From Dyella jiangningensis (lineage in GTDB: Bacteria > Pseudomonadota > Gammaproteobacteria > Xanthomonadales > Rhodanobacteraceae): a stretch of DNA of 64,000 nucleotides. Positions 31,433-40,052 of the stretch are shown one piece after another (position 1 is the stretch's first letter; every line of letters begins with the position of its first letter). Location: positions 310,001 to 374,000 of the forward strand of contig NZ_NFZS01000001.1 in assembly GCF_003264855.1 (NCBI RefSeq), read 5' to 3'. A program made the position numbers and the translations under genes. Under the pieces are notes generated by a model. The model was not told where the DNA came from. It saw only the letters and a list, made by a program, of their open reading frames with translations, and did not search any database.

Positions 31433-32290
31433 CTAGCCTTCGCCCAGCGGCGTAAGCAGACGTACTTCGCCGATCAGCGGCTGCACCCGATCGTCCGCAA
31501 CGGTATCGACCGCACCCGGCATCGCCGCATCGGTGGAGGCCCAGGGAGCTGCCTGCCTCTCGCCCGGCAAATAGACTTCCCATTGGCCATAAGGCGGGTC
31601 CATGGAGCCCGGGCGGATGCCTTGGAAGATCTTGTATTTGATGGGCACGCGGACCAGCCAATAAGGATCGTTCGCATGTTCGCCGCGGCTCGGGACCTGC
31701 CAGGTCCACCCACGCGCCGTGGTGAGCGCCGAGCTGGCGAAGAGCTTGCGCAGGCGCTCGCGTTCGGACGGGTCGGTGTAAGTGAGCAGATTGACCTGTT
31801 CGGCCATGGCATCAGCGACTTTGCCATCGCGACTCACCTTTACCATCAGGTACACAGCGGCGGACACGCGCTGATCGATCGCTTTGCGCGGATAGACCGG
31901 GCTGGTGCGATTGAGCGGCTGCAGGTCTTCTTCCGGAGCCCCGGCGTTCTTGCCGAAACTGGCGCCAGCAATGCGCACGGTCGCGCGATCCTTGTCGATC
32001 GCGCGCGCAACGATACGCAGGCTCATGGACTCTCTCAGAGGTGCCTCAGCGGGCTTGGCAAGCGTGAATTTCCAAGTCGGCACGCTGCGCTGGACGACCG
32101 CACCCACTTCAGGCGGCAACTTCTCGGCATGATCGAGCGCATAACTCTCCACGCTACCGTCGGCCTTGATGGTCATGGTTCCGGTGACCAGCATGCTGGC
32201 TTCCGCCTGCCCAACAGTGTCCGCCGCATACGCGTGGCAGCCTGTGGACACGATGCATGCGGCGACGAACGCGCGTATTCCCTGTTTCAT
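31433..32290 (-). CDS. Secreted protein with a TonB C-terminal-like segment
   Basis: 285 residues with a signal peptide (MKQGIRAFVAACIVSTGCHAYAA) and a strong GGAGG before ATG 32290. The middle part, LNRTSPVYPRKAIDQRVSAAVYLMVKVSRDGKV, has the P-x-YP-x2-A...V-x-V-x-V-x2-DG-x-V pattern of TonB C-terminal domains, followed by a Trp-rich region (ARGWTWQVP). There is no Pro-rich periplasmic spanner or retained membrane anchor, so it is not a working TonB. Such TonB-box-only proteins are common in Xanthomonadales and have no settled role. Confidence 0.72.
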   Translation of the reverse strand: MKQGIRAFVAACIVSTGCHAYAADTVGQAEASMLVTGTMTIKADGSVESYALDHAEKLPPEVGAVVQRSVPTWKFTLAKPAEAPLRESMSLRIVARAIDKDRATVRIAGASFGKNAGAPEEDLQPLNRTSPVYPRKAIDQRVSAAVYLMVKVSRDGKVADAMAEQVNLLTYTDPSERERLRKLFASSALTTARGWTWQVPSRGEHANDPYWLVRVPIKYKIFQGIRPGSMDPPYGQWEVYLPGERQAAPWASTDAAMPGAVDTVADDRVQPLIGEVRLLTPLGEG

Positions 32291-32324
32291 GACGTCCTCC
32301 CTGAGATGTCGGCAGAGTGTAGCG

Positions 32325-32357
32325 ATGGGCACGCCGGCCCGCGACCGGCGTGCCCAT
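32325..32357 (-). terminator. GC-rich hairpin after the M13 peptidase gene
   Basis: ATGGGCACGCCGG (32325-32337) and CCGGCGTGCCCAT (32345-32357) form a perfect 13-bp stem with a 7-nt loop, 4 nt beyond the M13 stop codon. No T tract follows on the minus strand. Confidence 0.65.
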
Positions 32358-32361
32358 GGTG

Positions 32362-34434
32362 TCACCAGATGCGTACGCGTTCTTGCGGAGACAGATAGAG
32401 TTTCTGGCCCTGTTCCACCCCAAACGCCTGATACCACGCATCCATATTGCGCACCGGTCCGTTCACGCGGAACTTGCGTGGCGAGTGGGGATCGCTGGTG
32501 ACCTGGCGGCGGATGGCGTCGTCGGTGAGCTTGCCACGCCATGCCTGTGCCCAGCCGAGGAAGACGCGCTGGTCGCCGGTGAGGCCGTCGATCACCGGTG
32601 CTGGCTTGCCGTGCAGCGAGGCGTGATAGGCATCGAGGGCCAACGTGAGGCCGCCGAGATCGGCGATGTTTTCGCCCATGGTGAGGTTGCCGTTGATGTG
32701 CACGCCCGTCAGTGGCTGGAAGGCGTCGTATTGCGCGCCGAGCTTCTTCGCACGCTCGTCGAAGGCCTTGGCATCGTCGGCGGTCCACCAGTCGCGCAGG
32801 TTGCCGTCGGCATCGATCTTGCGGCCCTGGTCGTCGAAGCCGTGCGTGAGCTCATGACCGATCACGCCGCCGATGGCGCCGTAGTTGATGGCCGGATCAG
32901 CGTTCGGGTCGAAGATCGGCGGCTGCAGGATGGCCGCGGGAAACACGATGTCGCGCAGCGAACCGTTGTAGGCGTCGTTGGTTTGCGGCGTCATCGACCA
33001 GTCGCTGCGATCCACCGCGCCGTTGAATCGGTTCACGTAGAACGTCCAGTCCGCCTTGGCGGCGTGCAGCACGTTGCCCACCAGGTCGTCGCTGCTCGTG
33101 CTCACGTTCGCATAGTCACGCGGATGGTCCGGGTAACCGACCTTGATGGTGTAGGTGTCGAGCTTGCGCAGTGCTTCCTCGCGCGTCTTGGGCCCCATCC
33201 AGTCGAGTTTCTCGATGCGGACGCGGTAAGCCGCCTTGAGGTTGGTCACTAGTTCTTCGATCTTCGCCTTGGACGACGCCGGGAAATACTTGGCCGTGTA
33301 GAGCTCGCCCACGCCCCAGCCGAGATTGCCGAAGCACGAGAGGCGGTCGCCCACGCCGCAATCGCCGCCGGACACGGCATGCACCGCGCGCTTCCAGCGC
33401 ACTTCCTGTTGCTGTTGTCCCGACAGCGTTTTGTCATGCATCTCGAAGTACGCGTCCTGGAACGGCTTGGAGAGGTAATAGGCAGCGTTGTCCGCGATGC
33501 GCGCGGCCTGCCAGGCCTGGATGGTGGCGACCGGTGTCTTCGCATAGACCGCGGTGAGCTTCGGGAATGCGGTCTTCTCCGCCACCACGATGTGCTTGAG
33601 ATCGCCGAGCTGTGCCGACGCGAGGTAGTCGTGCCACGCAAAACCGGGTGCCAGTTTCTGCAGGTCCTCCACGCTCATCGGGTTGTACATGGCGACAGGA
33701 TCGCGCTGCGCGACCTTGTCCCAGCTGGCCTCGGCAATGGCGGTTTCGAAGGCCACCACGCCCTTGGCGGCGGCATCGGGTTGCGGCCATCCCGCCAGCG
33801 TCAGCAGCTTGGCGACGTAGGCCTGGTAGGCCGCTTTTTCCTTGGCGAATTCAGGCTTGAGGTAGTAGTCGCGGTCGGGCAGGCCCAGGCCCGCCTGCGT
33901 GACATAAACCGCGTAGCGCGAGTTGTCCTTCAGGTCCACATCGAACACGAGGTTGAACAGCGCACCGTCGAAATCGGTGTTGGTGCGCCCCATCAACGCG
34001 GCCTGCGCCTCGCGCGTGGTGGCCTTGCGCACGGCGTCGAGCTGCGGCGCGATGGGCTTGGCGCCGAGCGCATCGATATGCGCTTCATCCATGAACGACT
34101 GGTAGAAGGCGCCGACCTTGCCTTCGAGCGTGCCCGACGACGCGTGGCTTTGCGCCGCGGCTTCCATCAGCCCGTGCAGGCGCTGCTCGGTGAGGTCGGT
34201 CATTGCCAGTCGCAGGCTGACGGCAGGCTTGTCGGGCGGGATGGGCGTGTGGTCCAGCCAGGTGCCGTTGGCGTAACGGAAGAAGTCATCGCCCGGTTTC
34301 GTCGCGGTGTCGGTACCGGCCCGATCGAAACCCCACGTGCCGTACTGCGGCTTGGCTGTCGCCGTGTCGGCGGCATGGGCCGCGCCGAACACCAACGCAC
34401 TCACGCAAGCGACCGCCAGGATCCTGCTGACCAT
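32362..34434 (-). CDS. M13 family metallopeptidase (neprilysin/PepO-like)
   Basis: 690 residues with a signal peptide ending AAHA. The zinc motif HELTHGFDDQG places ligands at His527 and His531 with catalytic Glu528; the third ligand is the Glu in GENIADLGG about 60 residues later. NAYYLPxRN-type substrate residues are represented here by NDAYNGSLRDIVFPAAILQPP. The C-terminus ends VRIW, the end usual for the family. It is a periplasmic or secreted oligopeptidase. GGAGGG precedes ATG 34434. Confidence 0.95.
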   Translation of the reverse strand: MVSRILAVACVSALVFGAAHAADTATAKPQYGTWGFDRAGTDTATKPGDDFFRYANGTWLDHTPIPPDKPAVSLRLAMTDLTEQRLHGLMEAAAQSHASSGTLEGKVGAFYQSFMDEAHIDALGAKPIAPQLDAVRKATTREAQAALMGRTNTDFDGALFNLVFDVDLKDNSRYAVYVTQAGLGLPDRDYYLKPEFAKEKAAYQAYVAKLLTLAGWPQPDAAAKGVVAFETAIAEASWDKVAQRDPVAMYNPMSVEDLQKLAPGFAWHDYLASAQLGDLKHIVVAEKTAFPKLTAVYAKTPVATIQAWQAARIADNAAYYLSKPFQDAYFEMHDKTLSGQQQQEVRWKRAVHAVSGGDCGVGDRLSCFGNLGWGVGELYTAKYFPASSKAKIEELVTNLKAAYRVRIEKLDWMGPKTREEALRKLDTYTIKVGYPDHPRDYANVSTSSDDLVGNVLHAAKADWTFYVNRFNGAVDRSDWSMTPQTNDAYNGSLRDIVFPAAILQPPIFDPNADPAINYGAIGGVIGHELTHGFDDQGRKIDADGNLRDWWTADDAKAFDERAKKLGAQYDAFQPLTGVHINGNLTMGENIADLGGLTLALDAYHASLHGKPAPVIDGLTGDQRVFLGWAQAWRGKLTDDAIRRQVTSDPHSPRKFRVNGPVRNMDAWYQAFGVEQGQKLYLSPQERVRIW

Positions 34435-34523
34435 AAGCCCTCCACCGTGTTTGAGGTGAGGGGGATGCTCGCACGGTGGCGGGTCGTTGCCAGTGCTGGA
34501 AGTTGTATTTCCGGCCCAGGCAC

Positions 34524-34548
34524 AACGGCCCGGATGTACCGGGCCGTT
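34524..34548 (-). terminator. Hairpin after the 119-aa secreted protein gene
   Basis: AACGGCCCGG (34524-34533) and CCGGGCCGTT (34539-34548) form a perfect 10-bp stem with a 5-nt loop, 20 nt after the stop codon on the minus strand. It lacks a T run. Confidence 0.6.
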
Positions 34549-34568
34549 GCGGTCGTCGGGTTCGAGGC

Positions 34569-34928
34569 TCAGCCGGCGTCGCGCTGCTTGTGGATGCGCT
34601 TGCTGTCCTTGTTCAGCGACTTGTTGAGGTTCTTCTGTTCCTGCCTGGTGAGGTGGCCGCCATGCTCGGCTTCATCGCGGCTCTCGCGGGCGGCGATGTT
34701 GGCGTCCTGCTTCTCGTCGCGAGTGGCCTGCCTGGCGTTGAGCTGGCCGTCGGCGACGCCGGCCTGCACGCGGTCCTGCTGGTTTTCCAGGCGCTGGTTC
34801 ACTTCGTTCACGCGCGGGTGGCCGGGGATATTCTCCGGCGAGGTGGATTGCGCCATGGCGCCGGCGCTCGCGCACGCAGCGACCAGGGTGATGGCGATCA
34901 GGCTGAAACGCGACGTCGTCTTCTTCAT
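34569..34928 (-). CDS. Small secreted charged protein (119 aa)
   Basis: A signal peptide (MKKTTSRFSLIAITLVAACASAGAMAQ) precedes a highly polar, probably helical mature part rich in Gln, Asn, Arg, Asp and Lys (NEVNQRLENQQDRVQAG, ARQATRDEKQDANIAARES, LTRQEQKNLNKSLNKDS). Repeated Q-x3-D/N patterns are seen in small periplasmic stress proteins of this group. No family name can be given. ATG 34928 has AAGGG about 10 nt upstream. Confidence 0.75.
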   Translation of the reverse strand: MKKTTSRFSLIAITLVAACASAGAMAQSTSPENIPGHPRVNEVNQRLENQQDRVQAGVADGQLNARQATRDEKQDANIAARESRDEAEHGGHLTRQEQKNLNKSLNKDSKRIHKQRDAG

Positions 34929-35176
34929 GGCGGGTGATCCCTTGGGTCGGTGGGTGATCGGCTGCGGCGCAACGCTCATGCATCGTCGCTACGGCTTCTC
35001 TTCGGTGTTGCCCCTGCGAGCCACAGCGGGCTCGGTGCGGAGAACGAGGGATCACGACCGCCGTTGACGGCATTGACGAATGCCCGCGCGACTCCATTCA
35101 GCTGCGGGCAGACCGGATCGCCAAGCCGCACGGCCTATCGTCAGTCAGGCGAAAGCCGCGCGGTGAAGAACGGCGT

Positions 35177-35713
35177 TCACGCGGTGGCGCGGTCTTCGGA
35201 AAGGCTGCGCAGATGACCCAGGCCTTGCTCGAAATCCTTGCCGACCAGCTTGTCCATGTTGAACACCAGACCCATCAGCTTGTGGATGAAGCTGGAGCAG
35301 CCATGCATGGCCCAGGTCACCTGCGTGCCTTCGCCGCGCGGCTCGAGCACGAACTCCGCGGTGTTGGTGGCCTTGAACGGCGCGAAGAATTCCAGCCTGA
35401 TTTCGATGCGCGAGGACGGCACGGACTCGGTGATCTGCATGCGCCCGCTGCCGATGTCCTTGTTGCCGTTCCAGCCGTAGATCGCGCCTTCGCCGGCCTT
35501 GGGCCCTTCGTAACTGCGCTCCATGGCGGGGTCCTTGCGCTCATAGGGCGACCATGCCTGCCAGCGATGGAAATCATTGATCAGGGGAAAGATGCGTTCC
35601 GGTGATGCCTGGATGGTGGCGGAACGTTCGACGCGGAACTGGTCCGGACGCGTGGCGGCCACACCGACCAGGGCGGCGATGGCGAGCAGGACGATGACGA
35701 GTACGGTAAGCAT
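35177..35713 (-). CDS. SRPBCC (polyketide cyclase-like) membrane-anchored protein
   Basis: 178 residues. One N-terminal helix (MLTVLVIVLLAIAALVGVAA) is followed by a START-type helix-grip domain: RVERSATIQASPERIFPLINDFHRWQAWSPY, a glycine-containing central strand, and a C-terminal helix (FIHKLMGLVFNMDKLVGKDFEQGL). The fold binds hydrophobic ligands. AAGGAG precedes ATG 35713. It is the third gene of the unit yceI-like, GST, SRPBCC, with gaps of 21 and 35 nt. Confidence 0.85.
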   Translation of the reverse strand: MLTVLVIVLLAIAALVGVAATRPDQFRVERSATIQASPERIFPLINDFHRWQAWSPYERKDPAMERSYEGPKAGEGAIYGWNGNKDIGSGRMQITESVPSSRIEIRLEFFAPFKATNTAEFVLEPRGEGTQVTWAMHGCSSFIHKLMGLVFNMDKLVGKDFEQGLGHLRSLSEDRATA

Positions 35714-35748
35714 GATCAGACTCCTTGACAGTGGGGAAGCCGAACGCG

Positions 35749-36411
35749 TCATGCGTCGGCTTGTTCCTTGGGCACCATGTGCATGTAGGGTTGGGCTTCG
35801 CGCAGCACGCGGGCGAACGACGGCCGTTGCATCAGTCGCAGCAGATAGGCGGCCGTATGCGGATGGGCGTCTTCCAGCGGGATCACCAGATTGGCGTAGA
35901 ACAGCGCCGGCGACGCCGCGCAATCGGCCATGGTGTAGCTGTCGCCAACGGCCCAGGTGCGGTGGGCCATGTCCTTCTCCAGCACGTCATACGCCGCAAG
36001 AAGCTTGTCGCGCGCGGCGCTTACGCCGTAGTGGTCGTGCGCACCGGCAGGACGCAGGCGATCGGTGACCACCTTCTGCATCATCTCGTTGACATACAGG
36101 TCGAAGAAGCGATCGCGCAGGCGGACTTCGCGTGCGAGATCGGCGTCTTCCGGAACCAGCGATACCTTGCCGGGATAGTGCTGCGCGAGGTACTCGATGA
36201 TGATGGTGGATTCGGGCACCAGGCAATCGCGGGCGTCGTCGCGAAGCAGCGGAAAGCGACCCATCGGCCACAGCGCGTAGAACGCGTCGCGCGCCTCCGG
36301 GTCAGCGAGATCGACCAGGTGCGCGGTGAACGGCGTGTCGTTCTCGTACAGCGCGATCAGCGCCTTGTGGCAGAACGAGGCGAGCGGATGCATGTAGAGC
36401 GTGAGTGACAT
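35749..36411 (-). CDS. Glutathione S-transferase family protein
   Basis: 220 residues. MSLTLYMHPLASFCHKALIALYENDTPF is the thioredoxin-like start with Ser/Cys at the glutathione site; ALWPMGRFPLLRDD holds the cis-Pro, and VPESTIIIEYLAQHYPG the Glu-Ser pair that binds glutathione. The C-terminal helical domain contains GDSYTMADCAASPALFY with the N-capping/hydrophobic staple motif. It is the middle gene of a three-gene unit with YceI-like and SRPBCC proteins, which suggests handling of a lipophilic or electrophilic compound. Confidence 0.9.
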   Translation of the reverse strand: MSLTLYMHPLASFCHKALIALYENDTPFTAHLVDLADPEARDAFYALWPMGRFPLLRDDARDCLVPESTIIIEYLAQHYPGKVSLVPEDADLAREVRLRDRFFDLYVNEMMQKVVTDRLRPAGAHDHYGVSAARDKLLAAYDVLEKDMAHRTWAVGDSYTMADCAASPALFYANLVIPLEDAHPHTAAYLLRLMQRPSFARVLREAQPYMHMVPKEQADA

Positions 36412-36432
36412 GATGGACCTCGTGCCTGCGGA

Positions 36433-37074
36433 TCAGCGTTGCGGTTGCACCAGCGCGACCTTGTCCTTCGCCGTCGCGTCGTCGATCAATGCCTCGACCT
36501 GGATGCGCAGCACCACGTCCATCTTGAAGCCATAGGCCTTGCCGCTGTCCATGCCGAAGTCGTCGCGCTTGAACGTGGCGTAGGCGTCGGCGCCGCAGAA
36601 CTCGCGCTTGAACATCGGGTGCGGCATGCACTTGAACGAGTTGATGGTGAGTTCGAGCGGACGCGTGACGCCATGCAGGGTCAGTTCGCCGGACACCTTG
36701 GTGGGTGCGCCGTTGACGAAACCGGTGAGCTTGCCCTTGTACGTGGCCTTGGGATATTTCGCGACGTCGAACAGCTCCGGTCCGCGCGCGGCTTCGTTCA
36801 TCTTGTCCAGCCCGAAGTCCGCGCTGGACGTATCCACGGTGATATCCACGCTGCCGGTGCCGGCGGTCTTGTCCAGCGTGATCCTGCCCTGGGTCTTGTC
36901 GAACTTGCCGCGCCACGTCGACAGGCCACCGAAGTGGTCAGCCTCGAAGCTGGGATAGGTGTGCATCGGGTCGATGGTGTAGGTGGCCGGGCCGGCATGC
37001 ACCGGTCCAAGGGCGGAGGCCATGGCCAGCGTGGCGAGTGCGGCGTGCCGGGTGAAAGGGGGCAAAGCGGTCAT
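36433..37074 (-). CDS. YceI family periplasmic lipid-binding protein
   Basis: 213 residues; AGGAG precedes ATG 37074. A signal peptide is followed by the lipocalin-like YceI barrel: [52 protein letters not shown] and [17 protein letters not shown]. The fold binds polyisoprenoids or quinone-like lipids; several relatives are induced by base or osmotic stress. It is the first gene of the unit with the GST and SRPBCC genes. Confidence 0.93.
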   Translation of the reverse strand: MTALPPFTRHAALATLAMASALGPVHAGPATYTIDPMHTYPSFEADHFGGLSTWRGKFDKTQGRITLDKTAGTGSVDITVDTSSADFGLDKMNEAARGPELFDVAKYPKATYKGKLTGFVNGAPTKVSGELTLHGVTRPLELTINSFKCMPHPMFKREFCGADAYATFKRDDFGMDSGKAYGFKMDVVLRIQVEALIDDATAKDKVALVQPQR

Positions 37075-37212
37075 CGTCGGCTCCTGAACAGTGGGTTTCG
37101 CGGGCCGTTCCGGCCGCGCTCATCTGAATGACGAACGGGCCGGGGCGATTTCGACATCGATGTATCCGGTGGCGTGCCGGGTGCGGCATGGCCCTTCAGC
37201 AGGCCGCGGACG

Positions 37213-37545
37213 TCAGTCGACGATGAAGAGCCGGGCACCGGTGGGCGTGTAGGAGCGATGCGCGGCATCGCCGAAGTCGGACACCTGGTAGCTCATGCCC
37301 GGGGTGAGCACGAAGCGTCGGCCGTCCTTCAGTTCCGAATGCAGCTCGCCTTCCAGCACGTAGAGTACGTGGCCGCGATCGCACCAGTGATCGGCCAGGT
37401 AGCCGGGGCTGTATTCCACCAGGCGCACGCGCAGGTCGCCGACGGTGAAGCTGCGCCAGAGCGCTTCGCCGGTTTCGCCCGGGTGTTGCGTGGGCGACAG
37501 CTGGTCCCAGTTCGTCACGGTGAACGGCAGCGCGGGAATCTTCAT
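37213..37545 (-). CDS. DHCW-motif cupin protein
   Basis: 110 residues. A single cupin barrel with the characteristic DHWCDRGHVLYVLEGEL stretch (D-H-W-C here, D-H-C-W in relatives) and a second motif around PGMSYQVSDFGDAAHRSY with a His metal ligand. It likely binds a metal. The specific reaction is unknown; small sugar- or acid-handling roles are usual. AAGGA precedes ATG 37545, and it lies 27 nt after the epimerase stop, so the pair is an operon. Confidence 0.85.
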   Translation of the reverse strand: MKIPALPFTVTNWDQLSPTQHPGETGEALWRSFTVGDLRVRLVEYSPGYLADHWCDRGHVLYVLEGELHSELKDGRRFVLTPGMSYQVSDFGDAAHRSYTPTGARLFIVD

Positions 37546-37572
37546 CGAAGCGTCCTTGATGCGGTGAAGCGG

Positions 37573-38556
37573 TTACTCGACGGGGTAGGGGCCTTCGGCG
37601 AAGACTTCGGCGTGATAACCCTTGGCGCCGACGAGCCGCGCCATCGGGCTGCGGAAGTCTTCGCCGTTCTGCAGGCGTTCGATCAGGCTGCTGAAGTCGT
37701 AACGCGGCTGCCAGCCGAGTTCCTCGCGCGCCCGGGCGTTCACGTAGACGCGATCGATGCCCGGCGCCATCTTCCAGCCCAGCCGCGCATAGAGCGCTGC
37801 ATACGCGGGTACGCGCCGCTGCACGACCAGCGGCGCACTGGCGCGCAGCGCGACCATGTCCTCCGGTTGCAGCGGCGAGGTGGCGCTGATGATGTAGCGG
37901 CGGAAGCCCAGCGTGGTGGCGTGCCGCGCCGCCAGCAGGTGCGCGCTCACCACGTCTTCGATATCCACGCGCCGATGCAGGTATTCGTTCACCTTGAGGT
38001 TGTCGTCGGCGTAGCTCGCGCGCGCGTTGCGATCGTCGTCCTCTTCGGGAAAGAAGCGCGAGGTGCGCAACACCATGCACGCCAGGCCCTGGTTGCGCTG
38101 GAACAACTGGCACAGGTCTTCCGCCGCCGCCTTGGTCACGCCATAGATGTTCTTCGGTATCGGTGCGACGTCTTCGGTGATCCACGCGGCCGGCTCGCCT
38201 GCCGGCGGCACCAGCGCATCGCCGAACACGCTGGTGGTGCTGGTGTAGACGAAGGACTCGACGCCGGCGCTCACCGACTCTTCCAGCAGGTTGAGCGTGC
38301 CGGTGAGGTTCACGTCGATGAAATCCTGCCGGCTGTGCGTGGCCACGTGCGGCTTGTGCAGCGTGGCCGGATGGAACACGTGGCGCACGCCTGCCATGCA
38401 ACGCTTCACCGTCGCGCGATGGGCGACGGAGCCGAGCCGGGTGGTGAGTGGTCCCTCGACGATATCCAGGCCGATCACCTCATGGCCCAGGTCGCGCAGC
38501 GTGCGCGCCAGTGCTTCACCGAGGTGGCCGGAACTACCTGTGACCAGGATACGCAT
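37573..38556 (-). CDS. NAD(P)-dependent epimerase/dehydratase
   Basis: 327 residues, extended short-chain dehydrogenase. The Rossmann motif ILVTGSSGHLG (T-G-x2-G-x2-G) at the N-terminus is followed by YTSTTSVFGD (catalytic Ser/Thr) and the YGVTK active-site Tyr-Lys. The C-terminal substrate part (ARARLGWQPRYDFSSLIERL-like) resembles UDP-sugar epimerases, but no sugar cluster surrounds it. It is followed by the cupin gene. Confidence 0.9.
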   Translation of the reverse strand: MRILVTGSSGHLGEALARTLRDLGHEVIGLDIVEGPLTTRLGSVAHRATVKRCMAGVRHVFHPATLHKPHVATHSRQDFIDVNLTGTLNLLEESVSAGVESFVYTSTTSVFGDALVPPAGEPAAWITEDVAPIPKNIYGVTKAAAEDLCQLFQRNQGLACMVLRTSRFFPEEDDDRNARASYADDNLKVNEYLHRRVDIEDVVSAHLLAARHATTLGFRRYIISATSPLQPEDMVALRASAPLVVQRRVPAYAALYARLGWKMAPGIDRVYVNARAREELGWQPRYDFSSLIERLQNGEDFRSPMARLVGAKGYHAEVFAEGPYPVE

Positions 38557-38623
38557 GCGTGTGGTCCGCCGAGCAGGAAGACGACGATGCTAGCACCCGC
38601 CCGCCGCACGCGACATTCGCGCG

Positions 38624-39262
38624 TCAGACCTCCGCCTTGAACGTCTTGCCCAGCGCGTGGCCGCGGCCCACGTAGTGCCGGAAAAGGTAAAACAGGGGCT
38701 GGTAGCGCCGCGGATCGATGTGCTGCGTGCCAGGCACCACCACGTCGTCATGTGCGTGCACGTGCAGCACTTCCAGCTCGGCCATGACATAGCCGCCGGC
38801 ACCATCGCGCCACGCGTCCAGCGGTCGCTGCACGGCGAGCAGCAGGCGCGCTTCCAGTTGCAGCGGGCATTCGGCGATGCGTGGCGCGTTCACCGTCGAC
38901 GACGGCGCCGTGTGCAGGCCCGCCACGGCGAACTTGTCCGCTTCGTGGCGATAGCCCACGGCGCGTTTCCATGCAGGCACCGGATCGCAGCCGGTGGTCG
39001 GCGCCAATCGTTCCACCGCCTCCTGTTGATCTTCGGCCGCGAGATTCAGCACGCACTCGCGCTCGCGTTGCAGGTTGGCCAGGCCCTGTCCGCCACCGGT
39101 GAGACCGATCACCACGCGATCGGCAAGCGCCCAGGCGGATGACATCGGTGTGATGTTGGTCGAGCCGTCCGGATTGCGCGTGGTGATGAGTACGACCGGC
39201 GTGCCGAAGTAGAGGATCGACGGATGGATGATGCGCGTGTCGGGTGTGCGGTAGCTGTCCAT
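38624..39262 (-). CDS. Flavin reductase-like FMN-binding protein
   Basis: 212 residues. A split-barrel flavin reductase domain: HPSILYFGTPVVLITTRNPDGSTNITPMSSAWALADRVVIGLTGGGQGLANLQRERECVLNLA. This family reduces FMN with NAD(P)H or binds it for oxidation of small substrates. ATG 39262 is at the family start. It is transcribed divergently from an ArsR-type regulator with only 83 nt between starts, so repression by that protein is likely. Confidence 0.88.
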   Translation of the reverse strand: MDSYRTPDTRIIHPSILYFGTPVVLITTRNPDGSTNITPMSSAWALADRVVIGLTGGGQGLANLQRERECVLNLAAEDQQEAVERLAPTTGCDPVPAWKRAVGYRHEADKFAVAGLHTAPSSTVNAPRIAECPLQLEARLLLAVQRPLDAWRDGAGGYVMAELEVLHVHAHDDVVVPGTQHIDPRRYQPLFYLFRHYVGRGHALGKTFKAEV

Positions 39263-39345
39263 GCCGGCAGTGTGCAGCGCGGCACTCGTCGAGGTTTCGC
39301 TGCGCAACGAAATATCCGTGGACGGGCGGCGTTAGACTGCCAGGC

Positions 39346-40047
39346 ATGGGCGATACCACGGCACCCAGTCGCTACCAGCTTGCGGAGATCGGCGCCTTGC
39401 TCGCCGAGCCTGCCCGCGCGGCCATGCTGCTGGCACTGATCGATGGCACCGCGCGTCCCGCGGGCGAGCTGGCGCAGGCCGCCGGCGTAGGCGCCGCCAC
39501 GGCGAGCGCGCATCTCAAGCGTTTGCTCGAAGGCGGCCTGCTGGCCGTGCATGTGCAGGGCCGCCATCGCTATTACCGGCTGGCCGGCGAGGATGTGTCC
39601 GCCTTGCTCGAAGCGCTGGCGTTGCCACGCACGCGTCCGGCGCTGCCCGCGCCGGCGGGCGGCGATCGCGCACTGCGACTGGCGCGCACGTGCTATCGGC
39701 ATCTCGCCGGGCGACTGGGCGTTGGACTATGCGATGCGATGCTGTCGAACGACTACCTGCACATGACCGGTGAAGGCCTGCGACTGCGCGAATCCGGCGC
39801 AGCGGCCCTGGTCTCCACCGGCTTGCAGCCATCGTCGGCGCAGGCCTTGTTGCCGCTGCAGGGTCGCAGTTGCCTCGACTGGACCGAGCGGCGCATGCAC
39901 GTGGGCGGGCCGCTCGGCGTGTCGCTTACCGATGCCATGCTGGAGGCGGGTTGGCTGCGCCGTCGCCGCGGCAGCCGTGCACTGCAACCCAGCGATGATG
40001 GATTGCGGCGGCTGATGGCGCTTGGCGTGCGCATCGACGCCGGCTGA
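39346..40047 (+). CDS. ArsR family regulator with extended C-terminal domain
   Basis: 233 residues. An N-terminal winged helix (ALLAEPARAAMLLALIDGTARPAGELAQAAGVGAATASAHLKRLLEGGLLAVHVQGRHRYYRLA) has no metal-binding ELCVCDL motif, so it is not an arsenic sensor. The extra domain of about 130 residues (LARTCYRHLAGRLGVGLCDAML, CLDWTERRMHVGGPLG) is typical of the ArsR subgroup next to flavin reductase-like or transporter genes. The C-D-W-T-E-R-x2-H motif could bind a ligand. It is divergent from the flavoprotein gene. Confidence 0.87.
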   Translation: MGDTTAPSRYQLAEIGALLAEPARAAMLLALIDGTARPAGELAQAAGVGAATASAHLKRLLEGGLLAVHVQGRHRYYRLAGEDVSALLEALALPRTRPALPAPAGGDRALRLARTCYRHLAGRLGVGLCDAMLSNDYLHMTGEGLRLRESGAAALVSTGLQPSSAQALLPLQGRSCLDWTERRMHVGGPLGVSLTDAMLEAGWLRRRRGSRALQPSDDGLRRLMALGVRIDAG

Positions 40048-40052
40048 CTCCA

